37,387 nt of DNA, taken from Candidatus Bathyarchaeota archaeon. Lineage in GTDB: Archaea; Thermoproteota; Bathyarchaeia; Bathyarchaeales; Bathycorpusculaceae. The translations under genes and the position numbers were made by a program. Below, in pieces: positions 1 through 7,943 of the stretch (position 1 is the first letter of the stretch; the number at the start of each line of letters is the position of its first letter). The DNA lies in NCBI GenBank assembly GCA_003601605.1, contig PIXZ01000002.1, forward strand, positions 1 through 37,387. Direction: 5' to 3'. The notes beneath the pieces are model-generated. The model ran no database searches. It was not told where the DNA came from and was given only the letters and a program-made list of their open reading frames with translations.

Positions 1-636
1 TCTGGTAAGGATAGCCTCTACAATGAATCTCCGTTAGGGCCTGTAACGCCTACACTTCTTATAACCGCTATAGGTGTTGTTCCAGATGTTCGTTTGATTG
101 TTTCTATGGATGTGAAAGAGCCCAGAGATGCTGTCTACATTGTTGGAAAAACTTTTAACGAGTTGGGCGGTTCGGAATATTACAAGATGAGAGGTTTTTT
201 GGGGAGAAATGTTCCGAAGGTCAGAAAAGAACAAGCTAGAAAAACGTTTAGAGCATTAACAAAAGCCGTAGATTTGGGGCTTGTGAAGGCTTGTCACGAT
301 TTATCTGAAGGCGGTTTGGCTACGGCAGCAGCAGAAATGGCTTTCGCAGGCGGTTATGGTTTAGAATTGTATTTGCAAAAGGTTCCAACGGAAAATCTGC
401 GTCGTGACGACTTTGTTCTTTTTTCAGAATCTAATAGTCGCTTCCTTGTGGAAGTTTCGCAAAAAGCAAAAAGCGAATTTGAGGCAGTTATGAAGGGCAT
501 AGCCTTTGCAGAAATAGGCAGTGTTACAAAGTCTCCGCGGTTTTGTGTTTACGGATTACGTGGCAATGTTGTGGTGGATGCGTCTCTTAACGATTTGTTA
601 GCTCGGTGGAAGCACACCTTGAGCAGAGAGGTTTAG
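1..636 (+). CDS. purL: Phosphoribosylformylglycinamidine synthase subunit PurL, C-terminal part (truncated by window edge)
   Basis: PurL converts FGAR to FGAM using ATP and ammonia supplied by PurQ, the fourth step of de novo purine synthesis. The reading frame is open from base 1 and starts with SGKDSLYNE, followed by a TLLITAIG stretch typical of the PurL glycine-rich core. The ATG at 94 is therefore an internal methionine and not the start. The C-terminal AIRS-like half is visible, with the HDLSEGG motif of this family (about residues 99-105 of the visible part). Only about 211 codons are in the window; the family is usually 700 or more residues. It ends 4 nt before purQ, so the two are almost certainly one transcript and form one enzyme complex. 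The assignment is secure. Confidence 0.96.
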   Translation, partial: SGKDSLYNESPLGPVTPTLLITAIGVVPDVRLIVSMDVKEPRDAVYIVGKTFNELGGSEYYKMRGFLGRNVPKVRKEQARKTFRALTKAVDLGLVKACHDLSEGGLATAAAEMAFAGGYGLELYLQKVPTENLRRDDFVLFSESNSRFLVEVSQKAKSEFEAVMKGIAFAEIGSVTKSPRFCVYGLRGNVVVDASLNDLLARWKHTLSREV

Positions 637-640
637 GGCA

Positions 641-1459
641 ATGAAACGGGAAGAAGTTAAAGTGTGTGTTTTGCGGGTTGGCGGAACCAACTGTGATGCT
701 GAAACTAAAAGGGCTTTTGAAGATTTAGGTGCAAAAGCAGAAATTTTGCATGTAAACGAGCTTGTTAAACGACAGAATCTTTTGGATTATCAAGTTTTGG
801 TTTTTCCAGGCGGCTTTTCTTACGGCGATTACGTGCGGGCTGGAGCCATATGGGCTAAATGGATATTGGCTAAATTGGGAAAAGAGCTGAAAACTTTTGT
901 GGAAGAGAACCGTCTGGTTCTGGGCATTTGTAACGGTTTTCAAGTGCTTGTGGAGGCTGGTTTGCTTCCAGGCTTTGATGGTGTAAGCTCTTGTCCTGAG
1001 GCTGCTTTAGCAACTAACTTTCCGCCTGGATATAATTGTCGTTGGATTTATCTCAAGCACGAAAACAATGGGAAATGCATATTCACTCGCAATATTCCTA
1101 AGGGTAAGGTTTTGCGTATGCCAGTTGCTCATTCCGAGGGTAGATTCATTTTTGCTAAAGAGAAAGAAAAAGAGTATTTGGAAAGGCTTTATGAAAATGA
1201 CCAGCTTGTTTTTCGTTATTGCAATAAAAATGGGGAATATGCTGATGGTCGTTATCCAGTTAATCCTAATGGTTCTTTTCATGACATAGCGGGAATATGC
1301 AACCCGGAAGGAACAGTTTTCGGTTTAATGCCTCATCCAGAACGAGCCTTTTACTGGTGGCAGCAGCCAGACTGGACTAGACGAAGGCAGATGCCGCAAT
1401 ATGGTGATGGAAAACTAATCTTTGAAAGTGTTATTGAATATTTAACTAAGAACTTTTAA
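641..1459 (+). CDS. purQ: Phosphoribosylformylglycinamidine synthase subunit PurQ (glutaminase)
   Basis: PurQ is the class I glutamine amidotransferase that hydrolyses glutamine and passes ammonia to PurL. The N-terminus carries GGTNCDAE. The catalytic cysteine is in GICNGFQVL, and the histidine of the triad is in the MPHPERA motif near the C-terminus. At 272 aa it belongs to the longer archaeal PurQ form; the short bacterial form is around 225 aa. The ATG at 641 follows the purL stop by 4 nt, with a GAGAGAGG-like Shine-Dalgarno inside the end of purL. Its 3' end overlaps the converging PfkB kinase gene by 18 nt. Confidence 0.97.
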   Translation: MKREEVKVCVLRVGGTNCDAETKRAFEDLGAKAEILHVNELVKRQNLLDYQVLVFPGGFSYGDYVRAGAIWAKWILAKLGKELKTFVEENRLVLGICNGFQVLVEAGLLPGFDGVSSCPEAALATNFPPGYNCRWIYLKHENNGKCIFTRNIPKGKVLRMPVAHSEGRFIFAKEKEKEYLERLYENDQLVFRYCNKNGEYADGRYPVNPNGSFHDIAGICNPEGTVFGLMPHPERAFYWWQQPDWTRRRQMPQYGDGKLIFESVIEYLTKNF

Positions 1460-2356
1460 ATCCTCAAAATGTGGGAGACCGGGTCTTGCTCCCATTCTCA
1501 TTATGCATCTTGAAGCTACAAAATTGCCTATTCTACCGCAATCGTAAAGATTTTTGCCTCTGATTAAGCCGTAAAGAAAACCTGCACAAAAAGCGTCTCC
1601 AGCGCCAGTGGTGTCCACAACTTTAACTTTAAAGGCTTCTATGTGGTGGCTTTCTTTTCCGTCTGTAACGTAGCAGCCTTGACTGCCCAGTTTTACAGCA
1701 ACTATTTTTACTCCTTTTTCCAGCAGAACTCTGGCACCTTCCTTGTAATCCTTCTTTTTCGTTAATAACTCAACTTCGTTTCGGTTCGGCATTAGAACAA
1801 AAGTTCGCTTAATGATAGGCTCTAAAGTTTCCAATCCTTTCCTTGCGTAGAGTTCTCCCGGGTCTAAGCTTACCTTAACCGTAGAAGGCAGCGCTTCCAC
1901 TAGTTTCATTTGGGTTTTGAAGGATTTTTCTCCAACAAAAGATGTTAAGTGCAAAAAACGTGTTTTAAAAGCGTATTCTTTGTCTATTTCATTAAAGTCT
2001 AAAGTGTCATTCACCCCAGGGTCCACGTATAATGCTCTCTCGCCTTTTTGGTCTACGAAACCCATAACTGTTCCGCTTCTGCCATGTTTTGAACATATTA
2101 TGCCTTTTTGGTCAACGCCTTCTTTTCGAAAGTCCTCAGTTAGCATTTTTCCTTCTCTGTCATAGGCTACTTTTCCAATGAACCCAACTTTGCAGCCCAG
2201 TCTTGCCAATCCCACTATGGTGTTAGCTGCTGAACCTCCACATGTCTCTTCGCAGTCTATTATGAAGCCTTCTTCGTCTGCACTCGCTATTTTGTTCACT
2301 TTGAAAAGTTTGTCCACGTTTAAGGCACCGAAACCAATAACATCAAACTTTTTCAT
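1442..2356 (-). CDS. PfkB/ribokinase-family sugar or nucleoside kinase
   Basis: This is an ATP-dependent kinase of the ribokinase/PfkB fold. Visible hallmarks are the N-terminal glycine motif [15 protein letters not shown], used for substrate binding, and the C-terminal [16 protein letters not shown] signature. The Asp of GAGD is the family's catalytic base. Length (304 aa) is normal for the family. The start ATG overlaps the ftr stop as ATGA, so it is translationally coupled as the last gene of the purF-purD-HAD-ftr run. The substrate cannot be read from sequence. Family members phosphorylate ribose, adenosine or other nucleosides, and sugars; the purine context makes a nucleoside or ribose kinase the most natural guess, but this is inference. 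Confidence 0.9.
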   Translation of the reverse strand: MKKFDVIGFGALNVDKLFKVNKIASADEEGFIIDCEETCGGSAANTIVGLARLGCKVGFIGKVAYDREGKMLTEDFRKEGVDQKGIICSKHGRSGTVMGFVDQKGERALYVDPGVNDTLDFNEIDKEYAFKTRFLHLTSFVGEKSFKTQMKLVEALPSTVKVSLDPGELYARKGLETLEPIIKRTFVLMPNRNEVELLTKKKDYKEGARVLLEKGVKIVAVKLGSQGCYVTDGKESHHIEAFKVKVVDTTGAGDAFCAGFLYGLIRGKNLYDCGRIGNFVASRCIMRMGARPGLPHFEDLKVLS

Positions 2357-3264
2357 GGAAACAGCTCACGCAAATAAATTTTGTATTCGCCCAGTTTTCC
2401 ACCGTAATTTCCAGCAGAAACTTTCACTACATCATCCACTGTTAAAGCTGCCTCTATACCACATTTCATTGCTTCTTTAACAGCCTCCAACGAAACCCCA
2501 TTAATCACTATTTCAGGAATGTAATTGACATTTTCTGGCACTTTTGACTCTTCGCCCAATTTTGCCTTTAAAGATGGACAGTACGGATGATTGGTAGTGG
2601 GTCCAATCCACGGAAAACGCGTCTCTGGTTTCGAACCCGCACTGCAAATGTCAAAAGGCGTTATTACACCTTCAACTTTATGTATTGCGTTCAAGGCTTC
2701 TTCGCCAGCCTTTTTAAGGGCTTCCTTTGTCTTGCACATTATCCAAAAGTTTGCTCCCATAACCCCATGAGCATAGCCTAAATAACGTTCAATTATAAAG
2801 TCTGGAACCATTATCGGCACAATAATAACTTCGCGATCATAGCGGTTTTCAACCCATTCATAACCGTCTCCGCAGTGTCCCACACGCTCCATCATATCCA
2901 TTTTCCCTTCAGCCTTTGGCAAAGCATCAAAAACCGCCGTGAAAGGCTTTACAAGAATGTCTTGGCGAATCCTATAGGAAAGCTCAGTTTCAAACTTTTT
3001 CACAGACTCTGCAAGGGGTTTTTTAGGGTCTATTCCTCCCCAGAACTGCAGTAGGGCGCCTCTGCGTTTATCTGGAGTTTCTTCGCTGCTTAGCCATTTT
3101 TCTATGCCGCCTTCCACTCTGCCAATAACTATGGACGGTGTGGCTGTAGCGTCCTCTGCTGCTCTTCGCAGTGTTCCTTCATCGTCAGCCGTAACCATGA
3201 GTCTGCAGTAAATTCCTTGGAAGGCTTCTGCATAAGTGTCTTCAATTCTAGACTTATCAACCAT
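2353..3264 (-). CDS. ftr: Formylmethanofuran:tetrahydromethanopterin formyltransferase (Ftr)
   Basis: Ftr moves the formyl group between methanofuran and tetrahydromethanopterin in the cytoplasm. It is the second step of the archaeal methyl branch of CO2 reduction, and the reaction is reversible. The family pattern is clear along the whole 303 aa: IEDTYAEAF at the N-terminus, [25 protein letters not shown] in the middle, and [16 protein letters not shown] followed by [14 protein letters not shown] at the C-terminus. Length matches the roughly 297 aa of characterised enzymes. The ATG lies 2 nt after the HAD gene stop, and its stop overlaps the kinase start. Finding it inside a purF-purD operon rather than beside fmd/fwd or mch genes is unusual. 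The assignment is confident; the direction of flux is unknown. Confidence 0.95.
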   Translation of the reverse strand: MVDKSRIEDTYAEAFQGIYCRLMVTADDEGTLRRAAEDATATPSIVIGRVEGGIEKWLSSEETPDKRRGALLQFWGGIDPKKPLAESVKKFETELSYRIRQDILVKPFTAVFDALPKAEGKMDMMERVGHCGDGYEWVENRYDREVIIVPIMVPDFIIERYLGYAHGVMGANFWIMCKTKEALKKAGEEALNAIHKVEGVITPFDICSAGSKPETRFPWIGPTTNHPYCPSLKAKLGEESKVPENVNYIPEIVINGVSLEAVKEAMKCGIEAALTVDDVVKVSAGNYGGKLGEYKIYLRELFP

Positions 3265-3266
3265 TT

Positions 3267-4349
3267 TCAGCCAAGTCTCCCTATAGCTTCTCCTCTAACC
3301 TTTTTTCTAAATTCACCACTTTCTTTTGCCAGAATCTCCATATTCTCTCTCGTTATTATTTTAACTTTGGGCAATTCCTTTGGATAAAGAGCGAAAAGGC
3401 GGTTCAGCAGCTTTCCGTTGATTCGGCTTTTCTTTAAGTTTTCTGGACTCCAGTTTTTTACAAGGGTTAAGGTTTCTTGTTTTCCAAAACGGCTAAACGC
3501 TTCTACAATTATGGCTGTTACAACACTGTTTTCCGACAAAACTGCAATTTCCGCATTTCTAACAGCATATTGGTTGCCGTTAAAAGAAACAGTTAACCCA
3601 CCGTTTTCCCTTACTAGCCTGAAAGCTTCCACGTCGGTTATGCTGTCGCCTACGTAGATGACTTCTGATAATGGTATGTCAAGTTTTTCAGCAATACTTT
3701 TTACGGCTTCAGCTTTTTCGCTGCCACCCACAGGGTTAACTTCAAACAGTATTTTTCCAATGTTCATGTTGGCTATTTCTTTCCAGAAAATCTCATCTAG
3801 TCTCTGGATTGTTTTTCGGTCTTTCTCTGAAAAATCGTACAGAGATTTTGCTTTTTCTGGAATTTCGATTACTGGCATTTCAGCTATTTCTTTTGCAATT
3901 TTTTTTAACTTCGCTCTTTCTTCCGTGGCTAAGGGATGTTTGTCAAGGTTAAGCCGTGTGCAATAGGTGTTTTCGTAAGGAAAGTCTAAAGCTTGACATA
4001 AAGCCTTAATGTAGTGTTCGTAGCTTGTGCTTACAATAAACGTGTGCACTATTTTTCTTACATAATGTAGTGTTTCCTTTATGTTTGGTATCAACAGCAG
4101 GTTTTGAGCGGAAAACTCCCGTATTTTCTGGTCTGTAACATCAAAAGCCTTTAAAAAGGGTAAAATCAGCTTTAAAGTATTGCCAGCCTTATAGTCTGGT
4201 CTTTTAACAACATCTGCGAGCACATCATCATAGCGGCTTATAACCGTGAAAAGCTTGTCGCCCTTGGGAACAAAGTTGGCAGTAACTTCAAAAGCATTAT
4301 CATTTTTGGAAATAGGTCCTTCACAGTCAGATATGAAAAGTCTTTTCAC
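3267..4349 (-). CDS. Archaeal HAD-superfamily phosphatase (EhaR-like family)
   Basis: The protein has the layout of a HAD hydrolase. Motif I is [11 protein letters not shown] near the N-terminus, motif II the Ser/Thr in [10 protein letters not shown], and motif IV the [14 protein letters not shown] segment with the paired acids. Motif I has DxE where most HAD phosphatases have DxD. It resembles the archaeal family sometimes annotated in methanogens as energy-converting hydrogenase subunit R, although nothing here indicates a hydrogenase. The start is ambiguous: GTG at 4349 overlaps the purD stop as GTGA, with GAGG 8 nt upstream, and TTG at 4352 is also possible. It sits between purD and ftr in one run with 2-4 nt junctions, so a phosphorylated purine or pterin intermediate is a reasonable but unproven substrate. 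Confidence 0.82.
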   Translation of the reverse strand: MKRLFISDCEGPISKNDNAFEVTANFVPKGDKLFTVISRYDDVLADVVKRPDYKAGNTLKLILPFLKAFDVTDQKIREFSAQNLLLIPNIKETLHYVRKIVHTFIVSTSYEHYIKALCQALDFPYENTYCTRLNLDKHPLATEERAKLKKIAKEIAEMPVIEIPEKAKSLYDFSEKDRKTIQRLDEIFWKEIANMNIGKILFEVNPVGGSEKAEAVKSIAEKLDIPLSEVIYVGDSITDVEAFRLVRENGGLTVSFNGNQYAVRNAEIAVLSENSVVTAIIVEAFSRFGKQETLTLVKNWSPENLKKSRINGKLLNRLFALYPKELPKVKIITRENMEILAKESGEFRKKVRGEAIGRLG

Positions 4350-5773
4350 CAACGGTGCCTCAATTCTTTCATGTGCTTTATGCTTTTTTCTATGTGCTGT
4401 TTTGAGGCTATGTCTTTTCTATGCCACAGGGCTCCGCCTTCTATGGCTTTAATGCCTTCTAAAGAATTTTGTCTCGCCGCCTCTATAGTTTCACCTACCC
4501 CCACCACGGCTACAGCTCTGGATTTAAGGGCATAAATTTCGTTGTTACGCAGTTCCATTGATGCTGGATAAACATGCATTTTGCCTTCAAATTTTTTAGC
4601 TAGTTTATAAGCTTTGGCTAGGTCAACTGGTTTGCCGATTTCACTCTTATTTACAAGCTCTGGAAAGTGGTCCATGTATCCTCCGTAGTTGGGTGGAACC
4701 TTGTATGTTACCACCGTGGCAGCTTTTTCCAACTCTATGCGGGTTAGGTTTCCTTCTAAAATTTTGAAGCAAACATCAACAAAATCGTCTTTCAAAACTG
4801 GCAGAATGTTAATTATTTCTGGGTCTCCCGGTCTACTATTGTTCTCTAGAATTTTGGGTTCTCTGCCTGTGTGGATAAAAGCTACGTAGAAGGGGATACC
4901 TCTTAAACCCGTTTTGTCTTCAATGTTCCATTCTTTGAAAATCTTGTTTACTATTTCCACTTCTTTGGCTCTTTCAGCTTTTGTCATAAACGGTAAAGTT
5001 TCTTCCACATCCTTATAGGAGCCCATTCCACCAGTGTTTGGTCCCTTGTCATTGTCAAAGGCTCTTTTGTAATCTCTTGTGTCTGGCAGTGGCACTAAGT
5101 GTTTTCCGTCGCAGAAAGCTTGGAAACTCGACTCTTCTCCTTCAATTTTCTCTTCTATTATTACTGCGCCATGCTGAAAATTTGCCATAAAATGTTCAAA
5201 AAGCTGTTCGCGCGTAGTGAAATGGTCTCCCCAAACGCCGACACCTTTTCCAGCGGCGGGTTTGTCTGGTTTTACAACCGCCATGTTTTTAAGCTCATCT
5301 AACCAGTCGTAAACGTCTTTTCTGACATCCCTTTGTGTTTTGTAATTTTCTGGATTGAAAATTTTAAAGCGTGGATTGACTTCTGGCACAATTTTTTGGA
5401 ACAAAAGGCGTTGTTGAACCTTACTTGCTTCTATGGCGTATCGCTTTAATGGACAAATCATAGGTATGCCTGTTCTTTTTTCTACAAGGTCTCTGACACC
5501 GTTTATTATGGGCTTTTCTGGACCTACTATGCCAAAGTCTATTTGGTTTTTGTTGTTTTCTGCAAACTTGCAGATGGCTTCCACGTTTAGGTCGGGTATA
5601 ACAATGTGTTTTTCTGCCTTTTCTAAGTTGAAGGGGTTTCTCTGTTTGTCAGCCACGTAAACTTTAACGTTATAGTTGGAGCTTCGGGTGAAAGCGTCTA
5701 TCATGGCTGCTTCTCTTGCACCGTATGAAACAACGAGAACTCCTACTTTTTCCATAACCAACCCATTAGCCAT
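4346..5773 (-). CDS. purD: Phosphoribosylamine-glycine ligase PurD
   Basis: PurD (GAR synthetase) joins phosphoribosylamine and glycine with ATP, the second step of purine synthesis. It is an ATP-grasp enzyme: the N-terminal Rossmann-like part (VGVLVVSYGAREAAM) is followed by the ATP-grasp region, with VVKPDKPAAGKGVGVWG and then EEKIEGEESSFQAF. Next come PLPDTRDYKRAFDNDKG and GPNTGGMGSY, and FIHTGREPKILENNSRPGDPE holds metal-binding residues. At 475 aa it is slightly longer than bacterial PurD and matches archaeal versions. The first ATG (5773) is used here; the ATG at 5755 (MEKVGVLVV) is an equally plausible start, and neither has a clear Shine-Dalgarno. It follows purF by 21 nt and is coupled to the next gene. 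Confidence 0.95.
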   Translation of the reverse strand: MANGLVMEKVGVLVVSYGAREAAMIDAFTRSSNYNVKVYVADKQRNPFNLEKAEKHIVIPDLNVEAICKFAENNKNQIDFGIVGPEKPIINGVRDLVEKRTGIPMICPLKRYAIEASKVQQRLLFQKIVPEVNPRFKIFNPENYKTQRDVRKDVYDWLDELKNMAVVKPDKPAAGKGVGVWGDHFTTREQLFEHFMANFQHGAVIIEEKIEGEESSFQAFCDGKHLVPLPDTRDYKRAFDNDKGPNTGGMGSYKDVEETLPFMTKAERAKEVEIVNKIFKEWNIEDKTGLRGIPFYVAFIHTGREPKILENNSRPGDPEIINILPVLKDDFVDVCFKILEGNLTRIELEKAATVVTYKVPPNYGGYMDHFPELVNKSEIGKPVDLAKAYKLAKKFEGKMHVYPASMELRNNEIYALKSRAVAVVGVGETIEAARQNSLEGIKAIEGGALWHRKDIASKQHIEKSIKHMKELRHRW

Positions 5774-5794
5774 GTGTTCTAAATATTTTATTCA

Positions 5795-7282
5795 TCATGT
5801 CTGCTGGAAAGCTTCCTCTATCTCGTAAAGCCTACCCGTTTCCTCATAGCCTTCCAAAAATCTCTTCTTCATCTCATCCGCTATCTTCTGAGCAAGAGGC
5901 GTTGGATACTCACCTGTTACGCAAGCAAGGCAAAGCTGTTCTCTGCTCAAGCCTGTAGCTTTTACAAAATTTTCTATAGACTGATAGCGGACACTGTCTG
6001 CACCTATTATTTTAGCTATTTCTTCCGGCGTGTGTTTTGAGCCTATAAGCTGCCCATAAGTAGCCATGTCTATCCCATAAAAACACGGTCCAATTATGCG
6101 TGGGAAAGTAACGAATAAATGCACTTTTTTGGCACCCATTCTGCGAAGTTTTTCTATTACAACTTTTGTTGTGTCGCCTCTAACTACGCTGTCCTCGGTT
6201 ATTATTATGCGCTTACCCTTTACTTTGGATGCTAAAATGTTGATTTTCTTATCAATGGTGGCATAACGCTCTTTGTTTAAAAGTATGAATGCTCTTTCTG
6301 TTACGTAGCGATGCCTCCTAGAAGCTCTTTCCCATCTTAATCCAGATTCTTCGTGAGCTCCCATAGCTGAGTCGTCGCCGGTTTCTGGCAGAGAAAGAAT
6401 GATGTCAGCCTCTTTAACTACGTCTTGATTCTCTTTAACAAGGTTTCTTCCAAACTCCTCGCGAATTTCGTAAACATATTTTTCGTTAAAACGCGAATCC
6501 GGTCTAGCAAAATATGCAAACTCAAAGGCACAAAAGGCTTTATGCTTTTCATTCATTAGTTTTTTTCTTTCAAAACCATTTTTAGAAACCATTACAATTT
6601 CTCCGGGTTCAACTTCGAAGTTTCTTTCAAAACCGTTTATGTCTAGTCCCACGGTTTCGGAGGAGAACGCAAAGATTTTTCCATCTTGACCGTGCCCTGC
6701 GCATAAAGGTCTTATACCTTTCGGGTCTTTAAAGGCGAAGAATTCGCCGTTTTTCGTTATTCCGACAACAGAAAATGCTCCCTCAATTTCTTCCATGCAC
6801 TTCTTAACAGCAGAAGTTAGGTCTTTGGTTTTGGCAAATTCTATGAGAAGTTTGTGGCATATCAGGTCTGCATCGCACTCGTAAGAAAAGCATGGAAATT
6901 CTTTACGTATTTCCTTTTTCAGCTGGAACGTGTTTACAATGTTACCGTTAAACGAAATGGCAATTTTTAAACCGTTTTTTGAAGCCGTCACAGGTTGAGT
7001 TCCTTTCATTAGTGATTTCTCATCTATTTTTCCAGAAGTAGTGTATCGAACATTTGCTATACCGATGCGCCCGGGTAAGCGTCCGAACCATTCTTGGATG
7101 GCGCTTGACTTTATTTTTGGGATAAGGTCTAGGCTTCTGTGAATGTAAAATTCTCCTTTATCGTATGTGAGAAAACCGTGGGACTGGTGTCCTCTGTGGT
7201 TTTGGGCTCTCATTCCCCAGTATATGTAGGGGAATATGGGTTGTTTTTCGAAGTTTATAGCGCTAAATACTCCGCAGCCTAT
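5795..7282 (-). CDS. purF: Amidophosphoribosyltransferase PurF, probable AUA start
   Basis: PurF makes phosphoribosylamine from PRPP and glutamine, the committed step of purine synthesis. The first ATG (7213) would delete the catalytic N-terminus. Reading upstream in frame adds IGCGVFSAINFEKQP and YIYWG before MRAQNHRGHQSHGF, restoring the nucleophilic Cys (codon 7274-7276). The frame is closed by TAA at 7298-7300, and the only start-like codon between is ATA at 7280-7282, preceded by a strong GAGGGGG Shine-Dalgarno (7291-7297). The phosphoribosyltransferase half carries RIIITEDSVVRGDTTK (PRPP loop) and GPCFYGIDM, and near the C-terminus LSREQLCLACVTGEYPT. Length from ATA is 495 aa, normal for the family. 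It is first in the run with purD, the HAD gene, ftr and the kinase. Confidence 0.93.
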   Translation of the reverse strand: MGCGVFSAINFEKQPIFPYIYWGMRAQNHRGHQSHGFLTYDKGEFYIHRSLDLIPKIKSSAIQEWFGRLPGRIGIANVRYTTSGKIDEKSLMKGTQPVTASKNGLKIAISFNGNIVNTFQLKKEIRKEFPCFSYECDADLICHKLLIEFAKTKDLTSAVKKCMEEIEGAFSVVGITKNGEFFAFKDPKGIRPLCAGHGQDGKIFAFSSETVGLDINGFERNFEVEPGEIVMVSKNGFERKKLMNEKHKAFCAFEFAYFARPDSRFNEKYVYEIREEFGRNLVKENQDVVKEADIILSLPETGDDSAMGAHEESGLRWERASRRHRYVTERAFILLNKERYATIDKKINILASKVKGKRIIITEDSVVRGDTTKVVIEKLRRMGAKKVHLFVTFPRIIGPCFYGIDMATYGQLIGSKHTPEEIAKIIGADSVRYQSIENFVKATGLSREQLCLACVTGEYPTPLAQKIADEMKKRFLEGYEETGRLYEIEEAFQQT

Positions 7283-7290
7283 TTTGGATT

Positions 7291-7297
7291 CCCCCTC
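7291..7297 (-). promoter_or_regulatory. Shine-Dalgarno that decides the purF start
   Basis: GAGGGGG lies on the minus strand directly after an in-frame TAA and 8 nt before the ATA at 7282. It is one of the strongest Shine-Dalgarno matches in the window. It is positioned for initiation just upstream of the catalytic-Cys codon and far from the ATG at 7213. Confidence 0.7.
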
Positions 7298-7415
7298 TTA
7301 TACGTGGCAATAAAAGAACTGGGTATTTATCAGCTTTTATGACATTTTTAAGTAAAAAGAATATTCTCTTTTACACGAAAAGATATACGGTATCCCTAAG
7401 CGCAATTACGTCAGA

Positions 7416-7847
7416 CTATTCTACGCTGCTGGAGGTTATTGTTAATTCCGCGTTTGAGACTACGTGAATCCACCAGTTCAGTGGAGTGAATGAGTCATTG
7501 TAGTAAACTATAAGTCTTGCTAAAGAATCTACGGGCGCATCGCATGGCACGGTGCCCTCCCATGTCAAAGTCTTAGTTTTGCAAGGCTTAAGGGTTAACC
7601 ATTGAGCTGTTCCACTCCAACTCCAAGACTCACCCTCAAAAGCTATGTTTATAGACCATGTGCCTTCAGTCTTTCCAGTGTTTTTAAAAGCAATTTTCAC
7701 CTTGAAAGATTCACATGGCGCTTTGTCCACGATGCCGCTGCAGCTGGGCTTACACGCTAAAGCTTGGTTATCTAGACCTACTGCTGAGAAGCTAACTAAC
7801 ACGATAATTGCAGCTAGTGTTGAGGATAACAATGCAATTTTTCTCAT
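7416..7847 (-). CDS. Small secreted protein with a beta-sandwich-like domain
   Basis: The N-terminus MRKIALLSSTLAAIIVLVSF is a clear signal peptide, with likely cleavage after the alanine-rich stretch near residues 25-31. The mature part of about 115 aa contains five cysteines (in CKPSC, then C, C, C), suggesting disulfides outside the cell. It has alternating hydrophobic strands (FKVKIAFKNTGKTEGTW, then LTWEGTVPCDAP) that resemble a CARDB- or Ig-like sandwich. No enzyme motif is visible. A good Shine-Dalgarno (GGGAG) precedes the ATG. It stands alone between purF and aspS. No function can be given; a cell-surface or extracellular binding role is possible. Confidence 0.75.
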   Translation of the reverse strand: MRKIALLSSTLAAIIVLVSFSAVGLDNQALACKPSCSGIVDKAPCESFKVKIAFKNTGKTEGTWSINIAFEGESWSWSGTAQWLTLKPCKTKTLTWEGTVPCDAPVDSLARLIVYYNDSFTPLNWWIHVVSNAELTITSSSVE

Positions 7848-7943
7848 TTTCTCCCTGTCTCCTATAAGATTAAAGAGCAGTCTTTCCTTTATCCGTTCTG
7901 TAGAATACTTCTATAAAACAAAAATAGAAAAATGAAAGACGGT

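Noticed and set aside
94-636. PurL starting at ATG 94
   Set aside because: The frame is open and homologous to PurL from base 1, so 94 is an internal Met.
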